Part shown: piece by piece, positions 6,175-12,883 of the stretch
How positions within the stretch are numbered: position 1 is the stretch's first letter
How the letters are laid out: each line of letters opens with the position of its first letter
From: CAZFOB01 sp964520325
GTDB lineage: Bacteria; Actinomycetota; JAICYB01
Direction: 5' to 3'
Assembly (NCBI GenBank): GCA_964520325.1
Contig: CAZFOB010000035.1
Location: forward strand, 1-18,154
Length of the DNA stretch: 18,154 nt
Program-made: the position numbers and the translations under genes
The notes under the pieces: generated by a model
Seen by the model: only the letters and a program-made list of their open reading frames with translations
Databases searched by the model: none
What the model was told of the DNA's origin: nothing

Positions 6175-6606
6175 ATGGCAAAGAGGAAGCCCGCCTCCGC
6201 GGAGCCCGCGATCCGGAAGTCGTTCCTCTATATGGGAGCGGTCGCGATCGGGGTTTCCGTGCTGGGGTTCGTCCTCATGAATGTCGTCCTTGGGGGAGGC
6301 GGAGCGGCAGACGAGGAGACCGCAGTGCTGTCCACCGTCGACGGCCCCACGGCGCCCGGGCTCGAGGATCCGGTGAGGGGAACCGAGTTCGGCGCGGATC
6401 CCGTCTCCCCTGAAGACCTCAACACGCTCAACGAGGGCGGACGCGACCCGTTCTCACCGGTCATCGGTGCCTCGCCGCCCACCCCACCGCCACCGCCTGC
6501 CCCGGAAGGCGAAGGTCCACCGCCGGTGATCGCCCCGGAAGGCGAAGGTCCACCGCCGGTGATCGCCCCGGAAGGCGAAGGTCCACCGCCAGCACCTGCC
6601 CCGTAG
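6175..6606 (+). CDS. Second PilP-like membrane protein with proline-rich repeat tail
   Basis: This 143-residue protein appears to be a diverged paralogue of the preceding gene. Shared features are IRKSF (13-17; IRKPF in the other), a similar hydrophobic helix (about 18-40) followed by a glycine run, an acidic/disordered linker, and the same motif GGRDPFSP (88-95). After that motif it has no beta domain. Instead the sequence becomes proline-rich and contains APEGEGPPPVI repeats (from residue 109) that run to the stop. It could be an extracellular or cell-wall-spanning tail. The ATG has GAGGG seven bases upstream; this site lies in a weak hairpin (6151-6167). The 102-base gap to the previous gene holds the 17-bp tandem repeat and no clear promoter. 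Function unknown; a regulatory or structural partner of PilNO is plausible. Confidence 0.75.
   Translation: MAKRKPASAEPAIRKSFLYMGAVAIGVSVLGFVLMNVVLGGGGAADEETAVLSTVDGPTAPGLEDPVRGTEFGADPVSPEDLNTLNEGGRDPFSPVIGASPPTPPPPPAPEGEGPPPVIAPEGEGPPPVIAPEGEGPPPAPAP
6499..6591 (+). repeat. 33-bp in-frame tandem repeat (2.8 copies)
   Basis: Units start at 6499, 6532 and 6565. The first two are identical over 33 bp, and the third matches for about 25 bases before diverging. Each unit encodes APEGEGPPPVI at the C-terminus of the second PilP-like protein. Unit length is a multiple of three, so copy-number change would alter tail length only. Confidence 0.9.
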
Positions 6607-6609
6607 AAT
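6604..6609 (+). promoter_or_regulatory. Candidate -10 box for a leaderless aroC transcript
   Basis: TAGAAT (5 of 6 to TATAAT) overlaps the stop codon of the preceding gene and ends eight bases before the aroC ATG. No Shine-Dalgarno lies upstream of that ATG. This is the usual geometry of leaderless actinobacterial messages. No good -35 hexamer is visible at 17-18 bases spacing. Confidence 0.4.
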
Positions 6610-6617
6610 CGCTTCAC

Positions 6618-7778
6618 ATGGGTTCCCTGCGATATCTCACCGCGGGGGAGTCGCACGGGCCGGCGCTTACCGTCATCGTCGAAGGGCTTCCCGCCGGGCT
6701 CGTCGTCACTCCCGAAACGCTTGGGCACGAGCTCGCCCGCAGACGTCGGGGCTACGGGCGCGGCGCTCGCATGCGCCTGGAGGCCGACGAGCTCGAGATC
6801 CTCGGGGGTGTGCGCCACACACGCACGCTCGGGGGCCCGGTCTGTGTGGTGATCCGCAACACCGAATGGGAGAAGTGGTCCGACGTGATGGCGGCGGGGG
6901 AGCCGGAGCAGGCGAGCACGCCGCTGACGCGTCCGCGTCCCGGTCACGCGGACCTCGTGGGGATGCTCAAATACGGACATCGCGACGCGCGCAACGTTCT
7001 CGAGCGCGCATCGGCCCGCGAGACCGCGGCCCGCACCGTGGCGGGAACGCTCGCCAAGACCTTGCTCGAGCAGATCGGGGTGCGGTTCGTGAGCCACGTC
7101 GTCGCGGTTGGCAGCGCGAAGGCGAAGGGCGAGATCCCTACCCCCGACGACGTCGAGCGCATCGAAGCCTCGCCCGTGCGAACAGCCGACCACGCAACCG
7201 AGAGCGCCATGATCGAGGCCATCGAGGCGGCGAAGTCCGACGGGGACACCCTCGGCGGCACCTTCGAGGTCATCGCCTACGGCGTGCCGCTCGGCCTCGG
7301 CTCCCACGTGCACTGGGACCGCAAGATCGACGGACGACTCGCCCAGGCCCTGCTCTCCATCAACGCCATGAAGGCGGTAGCGGTCGGCGACGGGTTCGAC
7401 GCCGGATCGGTACCCGGCTCCGCGGCCCACGACGAGATCCTCTGGGACGAAGCGTTGGGCTACCACCGCGCGTCCAACCGGGCCGGGGGCATCGAAGGCG
7501 GGATGACCAACGGCGATCCGCTGCGCGTGCGCGTGGTGATGAAGCCGCTTTCGACCCTGCGGAAAGCGCTGCGAACCGTCGACATCGAAACGAAGGAGGC
7601 GGAGGTCGCCATCGTCGAGCGGACCGACACGTGCGCAGTGCCGAGTGCGTGCGTGATCGGGGAGGCGATCGTTGCGCACGTGCTCGCCGATGCGGCGCTC
7701 GAGAAGTTCGGCGGCGATTCCGTTGAGGAGTTCCGTGGCGCGCACGCAGCCTGGGTCGCATCACTCGAGAAGGCATGA
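6618..7778 (+). CDS. aroC: Chorismate synthase
   Basis: The enzyme converts 5-enolpyruvylshikimate 3-phosphate to chorismate using reduced FMN, the last step of the shikimate pathway. The 386-residue length is normal. Family signatures are all present: TAGESHGPAL (8-17), RRGYGRGARM (43-52), KYGHRDARNVLERASARETAARTVAG (118-143) and NRAGGIEGGMTNG (287-299). The ATG is 11 bases after the preceding stop and has no Shine-Dalgarno, whereas a TAGAAT box sits just upstream, so a leaderless start is possible. The 3' end overlaps aroKB by four bases (ATGA). It heads an operon of aro, pepQ, efp and nusB genes, an order typical of actinobacteria. Confidence 0.97.
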   Translation: MGSLRYLTAGESHGPALTVIVEGLPAGLVVTPETLGHELARRRRGYGRGARMRLEADELEILGGVRHTRTLGGPVCVVIRNTEWEKWSDVMAAGEPEQASTPLTRPRPGHADLVGMLKYGHRDARNVLERASARETAARTVAGTLAKTLLEQIGVRFVSHVVAVGSAKAKGEIPTPDDVERIEASPVRTADHATESAMIEAIEAAKSDGDTLGGTFEVIAYGVPLGLGSHVHWDRKIDGRLAQALLSINAMKAVAVGDGFDAGSVPGSAAHDEILWDEALGYHRASNRAGGIEGGMTNGDPLRVRVVMKPLSTLRKALRTVDIETKEAEVAIVERTDTCAVPSACVIGEAIVAHVLADAALEKFGGDSVEEFRGAHAAWVASLEKA

Positions 7779-9247
7779 ATATCGTCCTGATCGGTTTCAT
7801 GGGATCGGGCAAGACCGAGGTCGGCAAGGCGCTCGCTGCGCGCACCGGCCGCAGGTTCATCGACACCGATGACGGGATCACCGAGATCTTCACGACGGAC
7901 GGCGAGGACGCGTTTCGACGCCGTGAGAAGCGTGCGGTCGCGGAAGCGAGCACGAAGAGCAACGTCGTCATCGCCACCGGCGGCGGATCGATGCTCGATG
8001 CGGCGAACGTACGAGCGCTCAAGCGAGGCGGCGTGCTCGTGTATCTGAAGACCGGACAGCGCGAGATAGATCGGCGCTTGCGCGGCGCGAACGATCGTCC
8101 GTTGCTCGGCTCCGTCACACTCGAGCAACGTGTGCCCGGGTACGAAGCCGCCGCGGACGTCACCGTCTCGACCAACGGCAGTTCGCCGAACCAGATCGCC
8201 GTCGAGATCGCGAAGCGACTCGAGAAGGTGCAACGCGTGAAGGTCGCGCTCGACCCTGCGTACACCGTTGTGATCGGGCGCGGCGTCCTCGGCCGCGCGG
8301 CTGAGCTCGTGAGGCTCCCGAAGACGGCGGAGAACGCGGTGATCGTCTCGCATCCGCGTGTCCGAAAGCTCTGGGGGGCCGCACTCGAGGCCGGGATCGA
8401 TCTGAACGTGAGCTGGGCGACGTTTCCGGCCGGCGAGCAGAACAAGACGCTCGAGGTGGCGGCGCAGCTCTCGAAGACCTTCGCCAAGGCCGGACTCCAT
8501 CGCGGCGACGTCGTCTTCGCCATCGGCGGCGGTGTGGTCGGCGACGTGGGTGCCTACGTCGCTTCGACCTACGCACGCGGGATCTCGGTCGTTCAGGTAC
8601 CGACGACGCTGCTGGCGATGGTCGACTCCGCCATCGGTGGCAAGACGGGCGTGAACCTTCCGCAGGGCAAGAACCTCGTCGGCACCTTCCACCAGCCGAT
8701 CGGCGTGCTCGCCGACCTTGATGTGCTGTCCACGCTTCCGCAACGCGAGATCCGCAGCGCACACGCTGAGGTCATCAAGTACGGCTTCATCAAAGATCCG
8801 TGGCTGCTGCGCAGTCACGCGCTCGATGAAGTCGTGGTGCGGTGCGCGAAGATCAAGGCCGAGGTGGTCGCAGCCGACGAGAAGGACGACGGCGTCCGGG
8901 CGATCCTCAACTACGGCCATACGTTCGGTCACGCGATCGAGTCGCTTTCGCTCGGTACGCTCCATCACGGAGAGGCGATCGCCATCGGCATGGTGTATGC
9001 GGCGGCGGTTGCCAGACTGAAGGGCCTGAGTGACCTCGTCGAGGTTCATCGTTCCGTGCTTTCGTCGGTTGGATTGCCGACGCGGGTTGAAGGGATGTCG
9101 TGGGCCCGGGTCAGGAGCCGGATGAAGCTGGACAAGAAGTATTCGAAGGGGTTGCGGTTCGTCCTGCTCGAAGAGCCGGGCAAGCCGGTGCTCAGCCGCG
9201 TGAGCGACGCGGTGCTCGAGGCCGCGTTCACCGAGGTGACGGGCTGA
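7775..9247 (+). CDS. aroKB: Fused shikimate kinase / 3-dehydroquinate synthase
   Basis: This bifunctional protein has 490 residues. The N-terminal part (about 1-150) is shikimate kinase: Walker A GFMGSGKT (7-14), DTD (30-32), FRRRE (47-51), the GGG of ATGGGS (69-71), RPLL (108-111) and the arginine of QRVPGYE (R119). The C-terminal part (about 152-490) is dehydroquinate synthase: GGGVVGDVGAYVASTYARG, VPTTLLAMVDSAIGGKTGVN, AEVIKYG, LNYGHTFGHAIE and HHGEAIAIGM, which supply NAD- and metal-binding residues. It overlaps aroC by four bases and aroQ by one. No stop or frameshift interrupts the junction, so the fusion is real in this sequence. Both halves are short for their families: the kinase lacks residues after DTD and in the lid after RPLL, and the synthase lacks some after AEVIKYG. 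A similar fusion is known in Thermotoga. Confidence 0.94.
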   Translation: MNIVLIGFMGSGKTEVGKALAARTGRRFIDTDDGITEIFTTDGEDAFRRREKRAVAEASTKSNVVIATGGGSMLDAANVRALKRGGVLVYLKTGQREIDRRLRGANDRPLLGSVTLEQRVPGYEAAADVTVSTNGSSPNQIAVEIAKRLEKVQRVKVALDPAYTVVIGRGVLGRAAELVRLPKTAENAVIVSHPRVRKLWGAALEAGIDLNVSWATFPAGEQNKTLEVAAQLSKTFAKAGLHRGDVVFAIGGGVVGDVGAYVASTYARGISVVQVPTTLLAMVDSAIGGKTGVNLPQGKNLVGTFHQPIGVLADLDVLSTLPQREIRSAHAEVIKYGFIKDPWLLRSHALDEVVVRCAKIKAEVVAADEKDDGVRAILNYGHTFGHAIESLSLGTLHHGEAIAIGMVYAAAVARLKGLSDLVEVHRSVLSSVGLPTRVEGMSWARVRSRMKLDKKYSKGLRFVLLEEPGKPVLSRVSDAVLEAAFTEVTG

Positions 9248-9684
9248 TGCGCGTGCTGGTCGTCCACGGGCCGAACCTGAACCTGCTCGGCACGCGCGAG
9301 CCAGAGGTCTACGGCACGGCCACACTCGCCCAGATCAACGAGAGGCTCGCTGCTCGGGGTCACGAGATCGACGCGTTCCAGTCGAACCACGAGGGCGAGC
9401 TGATCGACAAGCTCCAGGAGGCGGGCCTTTCCGGCGATGGTGGATACGACGGCGTCCTGTTGAATCCGGGCGGACTCACCCACACGTCCGTCGCGCTGCG
9501 CGATGCCGTCTCGGCGCTTCCGGTGCCGGTCGTGGAAGTGCACCTGTCGAACATCTATGCCCGTGAGGACTTCCGGCAGCATTCGATGATCTCCGGAGTG
9601 TGCGCAGGAGTGGTTTCGGGATTCGGGGTAGCGTCGTATCTGCTCGGACTCGACGCACTGGTTGCCATCACGGAGGGATCGTGA
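9247..9684 (+). CDS. aroQ: 3-dehydroquinate dehydratase, type II
   Basis: The enzyme dehydrates 3-dehydroquinate to 3-dehydroshikimate, using the product of the upstream synthase. It has 145 residues, the usual size of the dodecameric type II form. Visible motifs are GPNLNLLGTREPEVYG (8-23) with the catalytic tyrosine Y22, NPGGLTHTSVALRDA (73-87) for substrate binding (many homologues read NPGAYTHTS), and EVHLSNIYAREDFRQHS (97-113) with the catalytic-type histidine H99. The ATG overlaps the aroKB stop by one base (TGATG), pointing to translational coupling. A longer in-frame extension back to 9100 would lie wholly within aroKB and is not credible. Confidence 0.96.
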   Translation: MRVLVVHGPNLNLLGTREPEVYGTATLAQINERLAARGHEIDAFQSNHEGELIDKLQEAGLSGDGGYDGVLLNPGGLTHTSVALRDAVSALPVPVVEVHLSNIYAREDFRQHSMISGVCAGVVSGFGVASYLLGLDALVAITEGS

Positions 9685-10751
9685 ACGATCGTCTGAAGAA
9701 GGTCGCCGAGGCTCTGCCCGACGACGTCCAGGCTTTGCTTGTCACCGCCCCGAGCAACGTCCGCTATCTCACGGGCTTCACCGGATCGAACGGGCAGCTC
9801 CTCCTGAGCTCCGAGTCGGTGTTCTTCACCGACGGACGCTACGACGAGCAGTCGTCGGTGCAGGTTCCCGATCTCGCCAGAGCCATCTACAGCGGGACGG
9901 CGAAGCTCAGCGATCTGCTCGGCAAGGCTCTGGCAGATCGTGGGATCTCCAAGGTCGCGATCGAGGCGAGCCACATGACCATCACGACGCGCGACAAGCT
10001 GAGCAGCGAGCTGTCCGGGATCGAGCTCGTCGCGACGAGCGGCCTGGTCGAGAAGGTTCGGCAACGCAAGGACGCAACCGAGGTCGACGCGATACGTGCG
10101 GCGCAGAGGATTGCCGAGCAGTCATTGGTGAACTCGCTCCGGACGTTCGCCGGCGGCACCGAGCTCGACCTTGCGCTCGCCATCGAAGGGGACATGCGGA
10201 ACACGGGGGCCGATGGGTGCTCGTTCGACACGATCGTCGCGACGGGAGCGCATTCAGCGCTGCCACACGCCTCGCCTCGCCGCGTGGCTGTGGACCTTGA
10301 CGGCATCGTGCTCATCGACATGGGCGCCAAGGTCGACGGCTACTGCTCCGACATGACCCGCACGTTCCTCGGCCCGAAAGCGCCCGACGAGATCCGCTCG
10401 GTCTTCGACATCGTCATCGCCTCGCTCGACGCCGGCTGCGCCGCCGTCCAACCAGGCGCGAAGTGTGCCGATGTTGACCGCGCGTGCCGCGCGGTCATCG
10501 AGCAAGCCGGTTACGGCGAACGATTCATCCACTCGACCGGTCACAGTGTCGGACTTGACATCCACGAGAGCCCTGCGTTCTCCACCACGTCGGAGGACGT
10601 CCTCGAGCCCGGGATGGTCATGACCGTGGAGCCGGGGATCTACCTGCCGGGCATCGGTGGCGTGCGCGTGGAAGACTTCCTCGTCGTCACCGACGACGGC
10701 GCGGAGAACCTGACCGCGCTGACCCGTTCACCCGAGGTAGGCAATGGCTGA
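9681..10751 (+). CDS. pepQ: Xaa-Pro aminopeptidase / proline dipeptidase, M24B family
   Basis: This cytoplasmic metallopeptidase removes residues or dipeptides next to proline. The 356-residue protein has a creatinase-type N-terminal domain (about 1-125) and a pita-bread catalytic domain. The five dinuclear metal ligands are present: D213 and D224 (DMGAKVDGYCSDMTRTF), H288 (HSTGHSVGLDIHESP), E317 (TVEPGIYLPG) and E331 (GGVRVEDFLVV). The GTG at 9681 has GGAGG four bases away and overlaps the aroQ stop as GTGA; an upstream in-frame start at 9600 lies inside aroQ. Its place between aroQ and efp is standard in actinobacteria. Exact substrate preference (dipeptidase or aminopeptidase) cannot be read from the sequence. 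Confidence 0.93.
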   Translation: MNDRLKKVAEALPDDVQALLVTAPSNVRYLTGFTGSNGQLLLSSESVFFTDGRYDEQSSVQVPDLARAIYSGTAKLSDLLGKALADRGISKVAIEASHMTITTRDKLSSELSGIELVATSGLVEKVRQRKDATEVDAIRAAQRIAEQSLVNSLRTFAGGTELDLALAIEGDMRNTGADGCSFDTIVATGAHSALPHASPRRVAVDLDGIVLIDMGAKVDGYCSDMTRTFLGPKAPDEIRSVFDIVIASLDAGCAAVQPGAKCADVDRACRAVIEQAGYGERFIHSTGHSVGLDIHESPAFSTTSEDVLEPGMVMTVEPGIYLPGIGGVRVEDFLVVTDDGAENLTALTRSPEVGNG

Positions 10752-11319
10752 AACGACGAACACCAACGATCTTCGGAGGGGGATGGTCGTCGAGATGCCC
10801 GATGGCCTGTTCGAGGTCGTCGAGTTTCAGCACCACAAGCCGGGCAAGGGACAGGCGGTCGTGCGCACGAAGATCAAGAACATCCGCACGGGTGCGGTGG
10901 TCGACAAGACGTTCAACTCCGATACCAAGGTTGGCGTGGCTCGCCTCGACCACCGGGAGATGCAGTTCCTCTACAAGGACGGCGATGACTACGTCTTCAT
11001 GGACAACGAGACGTACGACCAATCGACGCTCGGCGCGTCGACGGTCGACGAGAACACACAGAAGTTCCTGACCGACGGACTCAATGTGCAGGTCTCGTTC
11101 TACGAGGAGTCGCCGATCACGATCAGCCTGCCCACGACAGTTGAGTTGCTCGTCACGCACAGCGACCCCGGCCTCAAGGGGGACCGATCGTCGGCGGGGA
11201 CCAAGCCCGCGACGCTCGAGACCGGCGCGATCGTCCAGGTGCCGCTTTTCGTCGAGGAGAACGATCGCGTCCGCATCGATACGCGGACGGGCGACTACGT
11301 CACGCGCGTCCAGGGCTAA
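10744..11319 (+). CDS. efp: Translation elongation factor P
   Basis: EF-P binds ribosomes stalled on polyproline stretches and promotes peptide bond formation. The 191-residue protein has the three beta-barrel domains of the family. The tip loop of domain I reads HHKPGKGQAVVRTK (30-43), with K35 at the position modified in some bacteria. The C-terminal signature KGDRSSAGTKPATLETG is clear. Shine-Dalgarno GAGG lies six bases before the ATG, and the gene overlaps pepQ by eight bases. Several proteins encoded in this window, notably the Lgt tail and the second PilP-like protein, contain proline runs that would be expected to depend on EF-P. Confidence 0.97.
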   Translation: MAETTNTNDLRRGMVVEMPDGLFEVVEFQHHKPGKGQAVVRTKIKNIRTGAVVDKTFNSDTKVGVARLDHREMQFLYKDGDDYVFMDNETYDQSTLGASTVDENTQKFLTDGLNVQVSFYEESPITISLPTTVELLVTHSDPGLKGDRSSAGTKPATLETGAIVQVPLFVEENDRVRIDTRTGDYVTRVQG

Positions 11320-11321
11320 GC

Positions 11322-11831
11322 GTGTCGCGGCACTCGGCGCGCGTCGCAGCCGTCGAGATCCTCTATGGGGCCGATGTCCGCGGAGTGCCCGTCTCCGAGC
11401 TTCTCGAAGATCGGCCGGACGCCGATGCCTACTGTCGTGAGCTCGTCGAAGGCGTCGAGCGACGGCGTGACGAGATCGATCAGATGCTCACCGAACACTC
11501 ACGCAACTGGTCGCCCGAGCGCATGTCGTCGGTCGACCGCAACGTCCTGCGTGTGGGCGCCTTCGAGCTGATCGAGGGTGACGTGCCGCCGATCGCGGTG
11601 ATCGACGAGGCCGTCGAGATCGCGAAGCGGTTCTCGGGTGAGGAGGCCGGAGCTTTCGTCAACGGCGTCCTCGAAGGACTCCGTCAGAGCTCGGCCGGAG
11701 GGGGAGGCGGCGCTGCTGGAGGCGCCGACGGCGTCGCCGGTGGCGGCGGCGATTCCTCGTTCGCCTCAGAGGACGAGGGCTCAGCGGGCGCCTCCTCAGG
11801 CTCAGCGGGCGCCTCCTCAGGCTCAGGGTGA
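11322..11831 (+). CDS. nusB: Transcription antitermination factor NusB with Gly/Ser/Ala-rich tail
   Basis: NusB binds NusE (ribosomal protein S10) and BoxA RNA to promote antitermination in rRNA operons. The helical NusB fold occupies residues 1-120: SRHSARVAAVEILYGADV (2-19), LVEGVERRRDEID (41-53), DRNVLRVGAFEL (72-83), PPIAVIDEAVEIAKRFSGEEAGAFVNGVLEGL (89-120). Residues 121-169 form a low-complexity Gly/Ala/Ser-rich, partly acidic tail not found in typical NusB. That tail is encoded by DNA that also encodes, on the other strand, the C-terminus of the Lgt-like protein. The GTG start is two bases after the efp stop, with AGGG nearby. It is the last gene of the operon that begins at aroC. Confidence 0.92.
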   Translation: MSRHSARVAAVEILYGADVRGVPVSELLEDRPDADAYCRELVEGVERRRDEIDQMLTEHSRNWSPERMSSVDRNVLRVGAFELIEGDVPPIAVIDEAVEIAKRFSGEEAGAFVNGVLEGLRQSSAGGGGGAAGGADGVAGGGGDSSFASEDEGSAGASSGSAGASSGSG

Positions 11832-12874
11832 GGCTGCGGCTGCGGCTGCGGTTCGGCCTGCGGCGGCGTAACGGGTAACACCGGCTCCGCTGGGGCCAGC
11901 GGTTCAACAGGCGTCACCGGTTCAACAGGCGTCACCGGTTCAACAGGTGCTACGGAAACAGGCGGCACGAAGACGGGTACCGGCGGCGTCTCGAGTGGCG
12001 GTACAGGCTGCTCGATCGGCGGTGGATCGACGATGGCTGCGGGAACTGCCACGGGTACGAGCGCTGGGGTCTCGACAACGTCAGAGCGGCTGCGGATGCG
12101 GATCAGCGCGATCAGTCCGCCGACGGCGAAGGCGATGCCCGCCCATTGGCTTCCCGAGAGTCCGAGGAAGAACGACTCGATCGTGTCGCGGTTGCGCGTG
12201 AAGTCGATCACCAGCCGCTGCAGGCCGTACCAGATGCTGAAGGCCGCGAAGAGTGTGCCGGTGCGGGGCTTGCGCTTGCCGAGCAGATACAGGAAGCCGA
12301 GCAAGAGCAGCGCGCCGAACAGGTCGTAGACGGCGGTGTGGTGGACGACGGCGCCGGGCACGTAGATGGGCGGCCCATATCCCGGCGCGAGCGGGGCGTT
12401 CGGGATCTGGTAGCCGAGCAGGAAGTCCGTTGCGTTGCCGAGATGGTCGGCGATGGCGATGTCGCCGAGACGTCCGACGATGACGCCGACGACGAATCCG
12501 GGAGCGGCGGCATCGAGAGCGATGGGGACGGCGAACCCGTGACGCTTGAGGTACAGCAGCCCGAGCGCTAATCCGCCGACGAACCCGCCGAACATCGTCA
12601 GGCCGCCTTCCCAGACGGCGATCATGTCGCGGAACGAGGTGAACTGATCGAGGTGTCCGAGCACGTAGAAGCCACGGGCGCCGATGATGGCGCCGATCGC
12701 GCCCCACGTGACCGCGTTGTAGATCTCGGGACGAGGGATGCCGTGTGGTTCTGCGCGCCGGGCCATGAGGTAGGCGCCGAGGAAGAATCCGAGCGCGGTG
12801 CCGACGCCGTGGGGTGAGACCGGTCCGAGTCGTTGGATCGGTTCGTATGTGAACGACGCGAGCAATTCGACCAT
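11684..12874 (-). CDS. lgt: Prolipoprotein diacylglyceryl transferase-like protein with long proline-rich tail
   Basis: Lgt transfers diacylglycerol from phosphatidylglycerol to the lipobox cysteine of prelipoproteins in the membrane. Residues 1-262 have the multi-helix pattern of the family, with PHG (21-23), IWEGG-like VWEGGLTMFGG (87-97), GRLGDIAIADHLG (134-146), HHTAVYDLFGALLL (178-191) and YGLQRLVIDFTR (216-227). The signature block differs from the usual GRxGNxxNxExxG: D138 replaces the asparagine and D143 the glutamate, and the HGG histidine is phenylalanine (F95). Residues 263-396 are a Pro/Glu/Val-rich tail; such tails occur in other actinobacterial Lgt proteins. Its last 49 codons overlap nusB on the opposite strand. 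The ATG follows the gpx stop by nine bases without a good Shine-Dalgarno. The family assignment is good; catalytic activity is less certain. Confidence 0.85.
   Translation of the reverse strand: MVELLASFTYEPIQRLGPVSPHGVGTALGFFLGAYLMARRAEPHGIPRPEIYNAVTWGAIGAIIGARGFYVLGHLDQFTSFRDMIAVWEGGLTMFGGFVGGLALGLLYLKRHGFAVPIALDAAAPGFVVGVIVGRLGDIAIADHLGNATDFLLGYQIPNAPLAPGYGPPIYVPGAVVHHTAVYDLFGALLLLGFLYLLGKRKPRTGTLFAAFSIWYGLQRLVIDFTRNRDTIESFFLGLSGSQWAGIAFAVGGLIALIRIRSRSDVVETPALVPVAVPAAIVDPPPIEQPVPPLETPPVPVFVPPVSVAPVEPVTPVEPVTPVEPLAPAEPVLPVTPPQAEPQPQPQPHPEPEEAPAEPEEAPAEPSSSEANEESPPPPATPSAPPAAPPPPPAEL
11778..11825. repeat. 21-bp tandem repeat shared by nusB and lgt coding tails
   Basis: Two identical 21-bp units (11778-11798 and 11799-11819) are followed by six bases of a third. 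On the plus strand each encodes GSAGASS of the NusB tail. On the minus strand the same DNA encodes EEAPAEP of the Lgt tail. Confidence 0.9.
11901..11950. repeat. 18-bp tandem repeat in the lgt tail
   Basis: GGTTCAACAGGCGTCACC is present at 11901-11918 and 11919-11936, and a third, diverging copy starts at 11937. On the minus strand it encodes the PVEPVT repeats of the proline-rich Lgt tail. It lies just outside nusB. Confidence 0.88.
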
Positions 12875-12883
12875 CTAGGCCAT

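Noticed and set aside
6499..6591. Short regular repeats considered as a CRISPR array
   Set aside because: The units are contiguous, in frame and without spacers, and they encode protein repeats.
6228..7745. A 505-codon minus-strand open frame opposite aroC
   Set aside because: It is an antisense shadow of chorismate synthase with biased, motif-free composition.
7460..9325. A 621-codon open frame on the minus strand, the longest in the window
   Set aside because: It is antisense to aroC and aroKB, whose motifs are unmistakable. The translation is rich in Arg/His/Asp with no recognisable domain; such frames arise by chance in high-GC coding DNA.
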